In this document: positions 42,590 through 55,500 of the stretch, piece after piece | Numbering within the stretch: the stretch's first letter is position 1 | Layout of the letters: each line of letters opens with the position of its first letter | Assembly (NCBI RefSeq): GCF_018143015.1 | Contig: NC_054757.1 | Location: 24,201,785-24,265,784, forward strand | Direction: 5' to 3' | DNA: 64,000 nt | From: Lytechinus variegatus | Taxonomy: Eukaryota > Echinodermata > Echinoidea > Temnopleuroida > Toxopneustidae | Notes under the pieces: model-generated | The model's input: only the letters and a program-made list of their open reading frames with translations | Databases searched by the model: none | What the model was told of the DNA's origin: nothing | Translations under genes and position numbers: made by a program

Positions 42590-45500
42590 CTTAGGGAGTA
42601 ATTAGGGAGTTTTCGATTTGTACATTCACCAGTGGACTGCTACGTAGTACATGTATGCCATACATAATACTCCACATTCTGCTTAGTGGTTCACAACATT
42701 CAAAGTTGATTGAGCAAAGCAATCTGAGACAATCATCATGCCCAGCCTTGACTAATGTATCAATGTATATCAACTGTTTGCTATGACATCTTTTAACAGG
42801 ATAATATGCTAAGTCACAGAGTTCCATTAAAAAAACATTGTATGGACAAAAGCATATTGTTGCAACATAATGACATAGCAAAGTGAACAAGCAAACCGAA
42901 AAGTCCCTACTATAACACAAACCACTGTTATATTGCCCTGGTTCCCTGGATGTATATTTTTCAAAATTGTATTCAGAGTCTAACCAAAATAAAACCCATC
43001 TTTGGGCAGAGACTACATAGATGACAATAGGAGCATTTGCAGTGTCTCTTGATTTTCAATAAAGTCATATACTTCTCTACATAATATTGGTATTACATGT
43101 ACAACATTGCAGATTAGTGGATCAGTGTCTAATTTTACACACACAGATCATATGTGGGATCATTTTAAGTTGGAAATCCCACCGCAGAGCTGATGCAACA
43201 TAGTATTTCATAGCTAAAATTGCAGGTAACCGTAGGAGTATTTCATAAAACTGTGTGTACGTTAAGAACAATTTTACAAACAAATTGCATTTGGAAAGTC
43301 AAGTAGGAAACCTACAATTTTTTTGTGAAAATACTAACAAAGTGTGTTGTGGTATTTCTGATCATTCTCTAGAAGGATTGGCAAAATACGCATTGAATAA
43401 GAAATGTTGATAATCTGTAATTGTAATAATGTTCCTTCTCATTCTAACTCAAAATATCATCAGAATCCTATTGAGCTTCCCAAAATTCAATTCATTGTAA
43501 AGTTAAGTTATTCTCATCTAGTACATAAAATGCCATGAAACAAATCGCTTTTTTAATTTTCCATACACATCATAGACCATAGGTGGATTGAAAATAAAGA
43601 AACCAAACAAAATCTATAGATTGTGTTAGATATGGAAGAGATGAACTGACACTCTTCCATACATTTACATAAAATCAAGTTCTATTACAGCTACAAGGAG
43701 AAGCTTCACAGAATCCACATGAGAGATCTAATAGTGATGTATATACAGATGAGATCAAATAGCTATTTACAGCAACATCTCAAACACATATATATGACTT
43801 GTGACAATGAAACAAGTTAAACGCTGAACCTTTTGCACATATTTTTTTGTAACATTAAACAACAATACTTCTAAAAAGGTAGCTTAATATAATCCTGAGA
43901 ACAGAGGGGTTAAGATTTTTTTTCTCTCGTTTAAGTTTATACATCTAGTTATACACATATTACACATAGGAAAACATTGAAAAATATACATTTCGGAAAA
44001 AGATCTCTTCAATAAATAAGTAGGAAATTGACAATTTAAAAAATAAAAAATGAAATGTGAAATACTTTAAATTTGTAGCAAATAATCTTAAGATTTTATT
44101 TAAAAAAAAAAATATTTAAGCAAACTGTGACTGAATTTCATTCTTTGTCAATAAACATTGATGATAACATGATGATTTCTGAGATTATATCTACTTGTAG
44201 TTACTGATAAAGGTCAGGATCTGAACTTGATTTTAAGTGAAAAGCGAAAGAAATAATGTATGTCAGGCTAAAGGAAAAAAAATGAAGATTTAAAAATCAA
44301 TTGCTTTGTGTTTTTCGTTTTACCTTTGTGAATCATTTGAAACTCTGTGATGTGTTTTGTGAGCTCACATTTCATATGCCCTGTCAAAAAATATATTTTG
44401 TATCTCCTTCATATTGATGGAATATACAATGTATACCGGCATGCCGTTTTATATTGATAAAATCCTTTAATCAAGACATATATTTGAAAATATATGAAAC
44501 ATTCAGATATGTTTCTCTAATATTCTGCTTCTTGACAACCTATTGACTTTTTATAGATAAAATAATCCTAATGGTTATAAACAGGGACCATTAGTTCCAG
44601 TAGCCAAAGGGCTAACATAAAATCATCAATAGCAACTGAAATAAGAGAAATAAGTTTTAAACTCAAAAGGACAGAGGCTATTGAGAAGATATCTACGATT
44701 AAGCGGGTCCATGATCCCCCCTTCTTATCCTGACCAACAACTACACTCAAACTTGACGTCCACATTTCTTTTTACTGGTAAAAGATTATCATTTTTATAC
44801 CAATTTCACATGCAAATATTATTTGCATATAAAAGACCACATTCCCTCAAAAAAAAAGGGGGGGGGGAATGCCATGTTGGTAACCACCTAATAGGTTTTC
44901 TTCATGGCAAATTATAGATGTCAATTTTTTTCTTAAATGTTGTTCTCTTTAAATAGAATTTCTTATGTCATTCTTTGCTTTTATATCTTTCTTTTCACAT
45001 GAACATTAAAACCAAAACCATCCCTAAATTACTTAGGCAGACCAAAAAGTCAATATCTGAAGAGATGGGACAATTCATTTCCAAAATTTGTAAATGTAGA
45101 ATGAAATGAAAGTTTTGGTGCAGAATTAGAGGTAAATATTCGGAAAATTGGGAATAGAATGATACACAAATACCTCTTTTCATTTACATGCCACAAAGTA
45201 ATTCCATGGTAAATCGCTACTTGTCTTAACACTAATAAGATTTCAGTTTTTTTTATCTTGGCTCAAACCAAGGATTTTTTTTTATTGTAACAGAGTCAAA
45301 ACCGGTTGCTCTACTACAATTACAATTGATTAATCAATCTTGATTTTAAATCACTTTCACATCTCATTCTTTGAATAATTTCAAATACTCCATATTGCAA
45401 TCAAATTAATTACAATCCCAGTGTCTTTCTCCTAGTACCCAATCTTTCACTTATTATATACAAAAACTTATGTCCTTCAAATTAGCTTGCACATGGATGT

Positions 45501-46128
45501 AAAACAAAAATAAAACATATGAGTTTCAAGTTATCAGTTACAAAAAAAATTTGAAATAAATAACAAAGGTTGAAATATTAAACTGTACATTGTTTCAAAA
45601 AAATACATTTGGGTGGGACAAACGCTCTCTTGAATGAAAATGGATAAGAAGTAAGAAGACCTGCTTTGTAAAAGAACCAGTTTATCCAGTATTCACACCC
45701 CATAGATAACAAATGAGAAATATTGTATTAATCCTTTATAAAGACTTTTGGATTATCAAATTCAAAAGAAAAGCAAAAAAAGATAAAATAACATTCATTT
45801 ACCTAGAAGTTACAAAGGAAGCATTGAATTGCTTAAATATTTAAAATTTAATTACAGAAATATTGAATTTAAAGAAATACTGAGATTTGATTCACTGTGT
45901 ATCAGTTGACTAAATGGCACACACATCCACAAAATGAAATTGAATTTGGCTTTCCCTAATCTACACAACTGACAAGACAGGAAGATAACATTTACACACA
46001 ATATCCCATCATTCATAGCAAAGTAATCGTCTCTCACTCCTGGTGTCCCCCAAAGATTTTTTGCCAACCAAACATTTCAAAGACTATTCTCGATTGGCTA
46101 GACCTGCCCGACTGTGAATGAGACACTG
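42590..46128 (-). other. ZSWIM8 3' UTR and downstream space
   Basis: AT-rich with no coding potential. Several AATAAA hexamers on the minus strand (for example near 45277 and 44096) could end the ZSWIM8 transcript. The rest of the interval up to the protease 3' end shows no gene. Confidence 0.4.
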
Positions 46129-46583
46129 TCAGTGATTGGTTGAGACAGTAGTGGTGGAAGGAGAGGAAGCCGAAGAGGAAGAGGAATGCTCAAAGAGGCT
46201 TGGTGAGAGCGTAGCCGACAGCCGAACCCATAAATCATGCTTGCACCTAGGCAACCTCCGTAATGACTGAATGAAGTCTTTAAACTGTGCCTGTCCACCA
46301 GCCTGCATTGAGAAGGCTTTCTGAGCACTCTGAACGACACTAATGAAATCATCATATTCAGGTGGTGTTATATGATACATCCTCTGATGTATACACTGTA
46401 TATACATCTGAACGCACTTCTGTACGATGGGACTCAAGATGGGCGATCTTAGATTAGCCTGAACGGATGTGTGGTTCATAGATGCCAGGTAATGAGCGGC
46501 CTCCCAGGTTATTGTATGTAGAACAAACGGACTCACCACCACACTTAGTACACATGCACAGAACTGTTGAACATAACTTACAC
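46129..46583 (-). CDS. ZSWIM8: ZSWIM8 last coding exon
   Basis: The exon starts after TTTCCAG with GVSYVQQFCACVLSVVVSPF. RSPILSPIVQKCVQMYIQ, PPEYDDFISVVQSAQKAF and FKDFIQSLRRLP follow. It finishes with a Ser/Thr-rich tail (SSSSSASSPSTTTVS) and TGA at 46129-46131. The tail extends beyond the usual conserved end of the family. Confidence 0.94.
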
Positions 46584-49500
46584 CTGGAAAAAGAAGAGAG
46601 TATTCAATTAATGTCAATACACATTCAAATAAACATGTACAGTGTACACAATCAAAATATTGTAAAGAATCAATTCAAAAAAAGTTTTCATTTAATAAAT
46701 TACAATTACATTTTTAAGAAATGCAATGATATATAACATTAAAATTCAGAATGATTCTAATATATTAAAAAAAAAAAACAGGGCTCAATGCACTGTGGAA
46801 AAAGACCCTGTCTCTGATATATGAATGAAAATCGAGGTAAGATTTCTGAAAAGATACTGTAACAATCAAATCATTTTTCAGAAGCATATCTTTGGAGAAA
46901 CCGATGCTACTTTCCTTGCCAATTTTGAAGAGTAAGACTTACCTAATCTTTTAGATATCTCCATGAGCCACTTGATATCTTCACCATACGGAGGATTAGG
47001 AGAGAACCTAGACTGTGTTCTCTCATCATGGACTCTCCTAGCCAAGGTATCAATACCTAACATACCAACCCTATAGGTAGCATGAAGATAAAACAGTCCT
47101 GGGTGTTGCTGAGGGGCTATAGGTTGGGCCATGTTAGGGATAGGCTGCACAGGGTGCTGTTGTTGCTGCTGCTGCTGAATCACGTTAGGCCGTGCATGGA
47201 TGATGGTGGGAGGCATTGGGTACTGGATGATAGGTCTTTGAGCCATGGCCTGTCCTGGAGGAAGCTGCATGACCTGCGTAGGTTGGAAGGCTGTACGGGG
47301 TACAGACACGGCCATCCCTGGCATGGCTACGTTGGCATTGTAAGGACATGGACCGTGGTATTGGTGATGTGGAAGCCACTGCATGTTGTGAGCATCAGGA
47401 GGCATCGGCGGCCGATGTTGTAACCTGTGATCTCCGACGGGCATCGCGTGAGCTGCATTACCAAATTGATGTCTTGCCATGTAAGGATCAACAGCAACAT
47501 ACTCCTGGTATTCTGGATGATGATAAACTATTGGTACAGCATGAGGCTGTGCCAACCCATACGGGAGACCAACCACCCGCTGCTGTGGTACGATACCCCT
47601 CACAGGTGCATTGACAAAAGGAACCACTGGCCCAATCTCCTCTCCTGTACCTTCGTCTGCTGCGGTTGATTTGTCTTCATCTGAATCATGCTGATGCTGC
47701 TGATGGTGGTGATGATGCTGATGTCTTTGGTTGCTATGGTTACCCTGTCCTGTAGAGTTGTCATGAAGCCACTCCCACTGCTTAGCGACATTGAACAGTA
47801 CTTCTGGGTAGACATCTCCGCCCTTGGCGGCGCTTTCTACTGCTACGCATGCCTTCTGTAACATCATGATATCCTGCTCCTTACACTGAAAAACAATGGT
47901 GCATAAGCCGTCATTAGTTATGGGTCCACTCAAAGGCAAAAGATTCACAGAGGAAGAGAATGACCCCCCTGTCTAAAATGGCATTGTCTAAAAGCCCCCA
48001 ACTATTGCTACTGTGTTTAATGTGAAAAGTCATTTGGCATGAACAGAAGAAAAAAAAATCCCCTCTTTTCATTTAATTGTTTTTGGGCCATGTTAGTCAA
48101 ATTTTGTCTGAATTGAAGTCAAGGACTTGATTTTAAAAATGCAAAAGAGATTATTAATGTATATCAGAGTCCTTGGAAAAGACAGATTTCATAAACTACT
48201 CTGAAGTAAAAAAAGAAAAAAAAAACACACATCAGCAAACCTGAATCATGACAGCCTCTTTTGTAGTGTAAACACAATTACATTTCTACATAAATTGAGA
48301 GAAATAACTTTCAGAGAATAATATGACAAAGACATATATATCTATAATATTGCACACAATGTTTCCAAGCACTGAACATATTTAGAGCAAAAATTACTAT
48401 CAATTAGAAGCAACTTTAAAAAACCAGTAGCTCCAAAACTGGAAGAAATCCAGTTCAACTTTGAAATTATGTTGTATCTGTATAACATATTACACTGTGC
48501 TAGATGACAGAGGTATTGATAGAAGTCTTTGTTTTACTTTAACACAAAACTACATCTCACAATCTCAGTCTTTTAGTGAAAAGAGGCAAAACAAAAATAG
48601 AAATTGATAAAATTTTTACTTGATGCATCTAAGAATTAATTACCTGCATGAGTGCCCTGTTCACATCAGTTGGATTGAGAGCATGAGCGTGACTGAGACA
48701 AGACAGAGCTAGCTGGGCTGCTGCTCGTACCATGTTAGGATCACGACCTCTGGAAGCACGGTCAGCCAATGAAGCAGCTTCTGTAGGTGTAAGATGCCCC
48801 TCCCAAGTTTCAACGAGAAGGTTGATAGCTGCACTCCCAATCTCCATAGCTTGACCTAAAAGTAAGATACATTAAAAAGATATGAGAGAGATTTCTTCAG
48901 TAGAATTGAAGTTGCTCTGTCAGCTAAAACGACTTTTTATAATGAATTCAAAATACAGGTAGAATCTGCTCCAGCAAATTGTGCAATAATAGAGAAAATA
49001 CATGTATGTAAAATATCAATAACAAAACTTTTTAAAATAAAATATTCCCGACCATGAGTGATTAACAAGGTCAACTAGGATGCATGTGAAATACTGTATA
49101 TACTGTACCAAATTTCTTTTATTAATATCTTCTTATTCTAATAAGTGTGTTCCTCTTTGGGGTTTAAGTTCATCAATTAAGAATTAACTACATAGATATG
49201 TTTGGCATGTAACCATAGCATCAAATTGATATCAGTGTAAATGACAGATATACATTACTCAGGCATGAGACAGAGATATGTGTAAAAAGTATAAAACTGA
49301 TGGCTTTGAGGGAGCACAACAACTGAACCTCCAGAAAATTTTGCAATTTCAGGAATTGAAAAAGCATTACAGAATAACATTTTGAGGGTATAGAAATACA
49401 CCTACTTGACAGAAATAACTTATTTCTCAGGATTTATTGATAAATTCAGGGAGGAAATAATCGTTGTTTCAATTGACAATGAAAAGAAAATTAGAATATA

Positions 49501-52500
49501 CCATATTTAATAAAATAAAAAACAAAATAAATAGTGAGTGGATGACGTCATCAGTCTCCTCATTTGCATACTGACCAGGATGTGCATATAACTATTTTGT
49601 GAAATTAAGCGAAACTTTAAAATGTCATAACTTTCTTATTTTACATCTGATTTTATGAAATTTTCAGGATTTTTCTTTTTTATTCAAATTAACTTTTTAT
49701 TGGGGTGGTCTTGTCCTTTAACCAACCTGTAATCCATGAAACATGAGATGAATATGTCCTTGATAGCCAGTTAGGTGTAACAGCATTATGAAGTCTCAAT
49801 GCATACAATCCAATCTCAAACGCACAAAGATGAAGACCTCTGTGAGGTCCGGAGTGATTAGAGTTTGTACACTCCTGGGTGAAGAGTGCCGTGCTGCTTG
49901 AACCACCGGCTCGGTTTAACACTGTCTTGGCCAACTCAAAGAAGAAGTGTGCTGAAGCCTCGCTGGGCTGGTTCGGAACGGTCGGACAGTTGTCGTTACG
50001 ACCTCCTTTACGACCCCTTCTGCAGGGAATATAGGGGATGAAAATGACAAAGGTGTTTAGCATCAACACTTGAGTAACATTATGTACAAGCACAATATAG
50101 GAGATTAAAAATAAAGGTTTTTAGCATTAACACATGATTTACACTGAATACAATGGATGGAAATGACAAAGGAGTTATACATCAACACTTTGACGTAAAC
50201 TGAATATACTTGTAGGGGATGCAAACGACAAAGTGTCAACAGGTGAGTTACACTGATATATTATGTACAACTGCAATATCAGACATGGAAATGACAAAGA
50301 GGTTAAGCATCAACACTTGAGTTACACTGATCTCAGAGATGCCAAGTTCAAAGACCAGCTGTGCATGGTTTCCATGACTTGGCATGAAATCATAGGCATT
50401 GCGTATAGGGATAGGCTGTGATATAGGCGTGAGGAGATATGGGGGGATGAGCAAGGGTCTCAAAGATGGCAGTCTCATGCCTAAACCATGAGACTTGGTA
50501 TGTCTCATAACTATAATTTGTTATTTATTTCAAGGGACTCAAATAAACAAGCGATGCTAATTAGTGAGTTCCCTTTTTTTCATTTCTGTTATTCATGTTC
50601 TGATTTGTTCCTACTTACTTTGTCGATTTGTTTGAAATAAAGAAGAATAAATTCAATCAATCAATCTCTAGTCTTAATTCATTCTCACAACATTGGATCA
50701 AGTCAAGCAAAACTAGAAAACCTATTTTTTTCTAATATCCTAATCATGTATGCACATAACTTCATATAGTACATTGTCTAGACTCACCTGTTTGCTTTGC
50801 CTGCTGCTATACAAGCCTTGTTCTCATTAAGATTCTCTGGAGCGACCGGTATACTGACTGGGTTAGCACGCATCAGTGACACTGGTATGCCTTGACCTGG
50901 ACTTCTACACATTTATTAAATGAGAAAAAATAAGGAGTTGAATTCTTATATATAAACAGACGGAATAACTTTGTTTTAACTTGGATGAACTATGCCCATT
51001 TTCTATATATACTTCTTGACTGCCAACCATATTTAGAGTGTACTGGGATTACTAGAAAGCTAGGTTATATAACAGGTTCTGATGAATGATTTATAAGAGC
51101 TAATAAGCACTACAGGTTTTGATGAATGTTCTTCATCACACTAAAGTTGTTCAGCCATTGTGTTTTACAGACTTTTGATTAGTCTCTTTGCCATCACATC
51201 ACAAGAGTTAGCGAGTAGAGGCAGAACTGGTCATAACTGCACATGCCCAATGAATTATACAGAGCTCTGGCAGAGATTAGTGTTTTCTACTGATATCATT
51301 GATAACATGAGCACCAATTGGGTAATCATTTATTCATGAATATTCATAGAAGGGATATACATATTAATATCCAAGGATAATTCTATGGTGTACTTACGGT
51401 TCAGCCTCCCTAAGCTTGGGCCTTGCACCTGATCCTCTCTCTCCTGAACTACTAGAACTGACTGAATCACTTGAATTACCACTGCTTCCACTATCACTAC
51501 CTGGTCCATGATACCTTCCCCATCCCCCTGGGGGTACTCGTCTTGCTAGGGTGGGGGAGTTATCACTGGAGGTTGTCTCCGGTGCACTACTGTCTATACT
51601 AGCCATACCTATATGGATAATTGCATGAACATGATTTAGAGGAAGAAGGATGGAGGTGTGGATTAGTATTGGCATCGAAATATTTAATACTACTGTAGCA
51701 TAGACTGATCGTAATAACATACCTTATTATAAAAATGAAAAATGCATCTTATGACAAGTGGAATGCCCCTGGCCGTCTCACCTGCATCACGCAGTTCAAT
51801 ATAGCAGCAGTGCTGACTTTGAATACTACTCTAACTCGCACAAGATGTTCAGTGATACATGGTTACTCTTATGTCCACTTTTTATGAACTAGACCAATAA
51901 ACTTACAGAGATATGATGGTTATTCAACAAAAAAGATGTTCAGTGATACATGGTTACTCTTATGTCCACTTTTTATGAACTAGACCAATAAACTTACAGA
52001 GATATGATGGTTATTCAACAAAAAACCCCAACATGGCCAAAGTTCATTGACCTTACATGACCTTTGACCTTGATCATGTGACCTGAAACTCGAACAGGAT
52101 GTTCAGTGATACTTGATTACTCTTATGTACAAGTTTCATGAATCAGATCCATAAACTTTCAAAGTTATGATGGTAATTCAACAGATACACCCAATTCGGC
52201 CAAAGTTCATTGACCTTTGACCTTGGTCATATGACCTGAAACGTGCACAGGATGTTCAGTGATACTTGATTACTCTAATGTCCAAGTTTAATGAACTAGA
52301 CCAATAAACTTTCAAAGTTATGATGGTAATTCAACAGATACCCCCGATTCGGCCAAAGTTCATTGACCCTAAATGACCTTTGACCTTGGTCATGTGATGT
52401 GAAACTCATGCAGGATGTTCAGTGATACTTGATTAACCTTATGTCCAAGTTTCATGAACTAGGTCCATATATTTTCTAAGTTATGATGACATTTCAAAAA

Positions 52501-55500
52501 CTTAACCACAGGTTAAGATTTCGATGTTGATTCCTCCAACATGGTCTAAGTTCATTGACCCTAAATGACCTTTGACCTTGGTCATGTGACATGAAACTCT
52601 AATAGGATGTTCAGTAATACTTGATTAACCTTATGGCCAAGTTTCATGAACTAGGTCCATATACTTTCTAAGTTATGATGTCATTTCAAAAAACTTAACC
52701 TCAGGTTAAGATTTGATGTTGACGCCGCCGCCGTTGCCGCCGCCGTCGGAAAAGCGGCGCCTATAGTCTCACTTTGCTTCGCAGGTGAGACAAAAATGAA
52801 ATAAGGCCACTCTTACTGAAAGCTTCAGTATAAAAATGTTACTATCACAGATTTAACACTAAGACCAATAAGAATATATCACTTTAGAATATTCCTATAC
52901 ATACACCACGATTAATACAAATCTAAATCAATGTCACACAAGTGGAAAATTTATATTCATGGAGGCATCAAAACATCCATCTGATTGCTGCTTATTGCCT
53001 CTATAGCCAAGTAATCAAAACTTCTCAAAGTCAATCTTGTGCAAGTTGCTGAGTATCTTAAGCACTTTGCCTCGTATTTACTCAAATGTCCCAATTTATA
53101 CATGTACAGTGTAATTATCTTGCATACTTGAAAAGAGAAAAAATGGAAGAAATGAATTTCTGCATAATCAAGTAACTAATGAAGTATTGAAAAAAGGGGA
53201 GATTTTGAAATTATTCTTCCTCACCTTTACTTTTCCTAGGATGCCTTCCAAATATTCTTCCCCAGTAACCAATACCAGTGGTAGTTGATGGGTGGTTGCT
53301 TGCCCCTGGTGGACCATGGGTAGAGGGGTGATGACTTCCATCATCCTCCCCACTGATAGTAGGGAATTCCCCTCTATTCCTACCTCCACCAGCCTGACTG
53401 ATATTAGGTTGTCCTATCCTACACATGGCAGGATCAAGATTGGAATTGCCAGAGACTGTCAGAGGTGGTCCAGAGGAAACAGGGCGTGGTCCCGGAGCCT
53501 CTAGTCTAGACTTGGATTTCTTATCCTTGCGGCTGTTGCTGTCAGACCCGCCCTCACAGCTATCATGGCCGTCTTTCGTGCCACCTTTACCTCTCTTAAC
53601 ATCTTGAGGTTTGATTCCTGTGGGTTGACCAGGAGGCATGCCAGTCATTGAGAGTTCACCCATGTTCTGTGCGATACGGGCGGCTATGTCATCCCCTGTG
53701 GCTGTTTGTGGGTGGGGCATGTGACTTTGTGGGTGGGTGTGGTTATGGGCATGGCCATGGCCATGAGTGGGGACTTGTTGAGATGGTCTAGATACCACTG
53801 GATTAATAGGATTAGGAGCAGCACATGGTGTCTTGTGGGTCTTTGGACCTTGCTTATCTAGAAGGGCATCCAGAATCTGAGAAAGAATGGATAACATAAA
53901 ATTATAAATACCTTGCTTCTATGGCCGTTGCCCAATCTTAAAAGAAATGTGTTTGATTCAAATCATTAAATAGTTCAATCTCTTAGGTAAAAGATCAATC
54001 TCAAAGGTTAATTAATATTATTTGCATTGGTCATAATTCTAGATAAGACAGAAATGTCAATCTGTTGCATATAAGTTACTGTCACTAAACAATTACCCAA
54101 AGATTACCCAAGTTCTTTAGAGGATTACCTTACGTGGTGAATCTGAAAAAGTTATCATTAAGTTACTATTATGGTAATGTTGCTAAGCAATGGTATCTGC
54201 CATAGTAAAAATTCTCAACAGCCAATCAAAATCAAGGACTCCATGAAAGATACTATTGAATGGAAAAGTAACTTTTATAGTAAATTATAAACGAGGTAAT
54301 AGGCTATGTAATATAAAGAGATATTGACTTTTTTTCTATCTGGCTACTAACCTGTCTGAATTTTCCTTGGTCTTCCTTGTAATGTGATAGCATAGCTAGA
54401 GCCAAGTCTCCTCGTTGTCTTCTTGTACCCTCACACAGTAGAGGATGATCAGCTTCACTTACATTAGCTTTCATTGCCATAGCAGCAACGGCTGCTTCAA
54501 AGCCCATCTTCTCATCGTTGGGAGTACGTTCCCTGACCAGGGCCAGACGAACTGAAGTGCGAGGTATGTTTGCAGCTGGTTGACCTAAAGAGGGAGAAAA
54601 TTGTTCAGTCAATCTCTGTAAATATCATTGCTACATGGGTCAATACAATATACACTTTCTTTCTAACTAATTACATGAAGATTTCTATGTTCATCAACAC
54701 CTGTTTGGAAAAGATCATTTGCTCACACATGTCCAACATTGAGCAGAAACCTCCCTGAAGGCATCAGCACTACTTTACATCTTATTTTTTAAACTATTTC
54801 TATCTTCTTATTTTTTATGTACCTTGGGCAAGCTACGAAACAGATTTTGTGCTTATATGTCACATTATTCTTAATCAATTCCATATACATGTATCATGTA
54901 AATTCCCAAAATGATTTCTTTCTTCTTTTTTTTTGTTGTTGGTCATATGAAGGTTGCATGCCTAATGTTCACAAATTATCACAGCTTGAGCAAATAATGA
55001 AATGAAGAATAAAAAATTGAAAAAATTGAAAAGATGCTATGAAAATGCTGCGTTATTATTCATTATCATTTTGTTAATGAAGAATATGGGGGTCAAAGTA
55101 AAAAAAAAATTGATGACTTCATGGAGATGCCAAACTTCAAGACTTGCAGCATAATAATGAAATCCTTATTAAAATTATAAAAACAAAAGTGATTTTCCCT
55201 AAAAGAAATTATGACATGAGCCGTTGTCACCCAGGCCTGCAAAGAGATGATTATAATCAAGCTGTGTGAACATACCTGGTAAGCAAAGTGCATCAAAGAT
55301 AAAGCTAGCAAGCATTATAGGAAGCAATGCCTCTCCCCTGGATCGTAGGGTACCTTCTTGTAGCTTCTGAGCTCTCTCCCGGATCATACCAAGCTCAGAA
55401 GGTCCTAGAGGTATCCTCTTCAGTAAGGTAACCAAGTCAGTCTCCTGGCTATTCAGCTTTACCTGTGGGTACGATGGAGAGAGCGAGGGAGATACAAAGA

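Noticed and set aside
47082..47423. 113-residue plus-strand frame
   Set aside because: It is antisense to the ZSWIM8 penultimate exon and its Leu run is the complement of the poly-Gln tract.
53292..53607. Plus-strand frames opposite the ZSWIM8 His/Pro/Gly/Ser-rich exon
   Set aside because: Shadows of the coding exon on the other strand.
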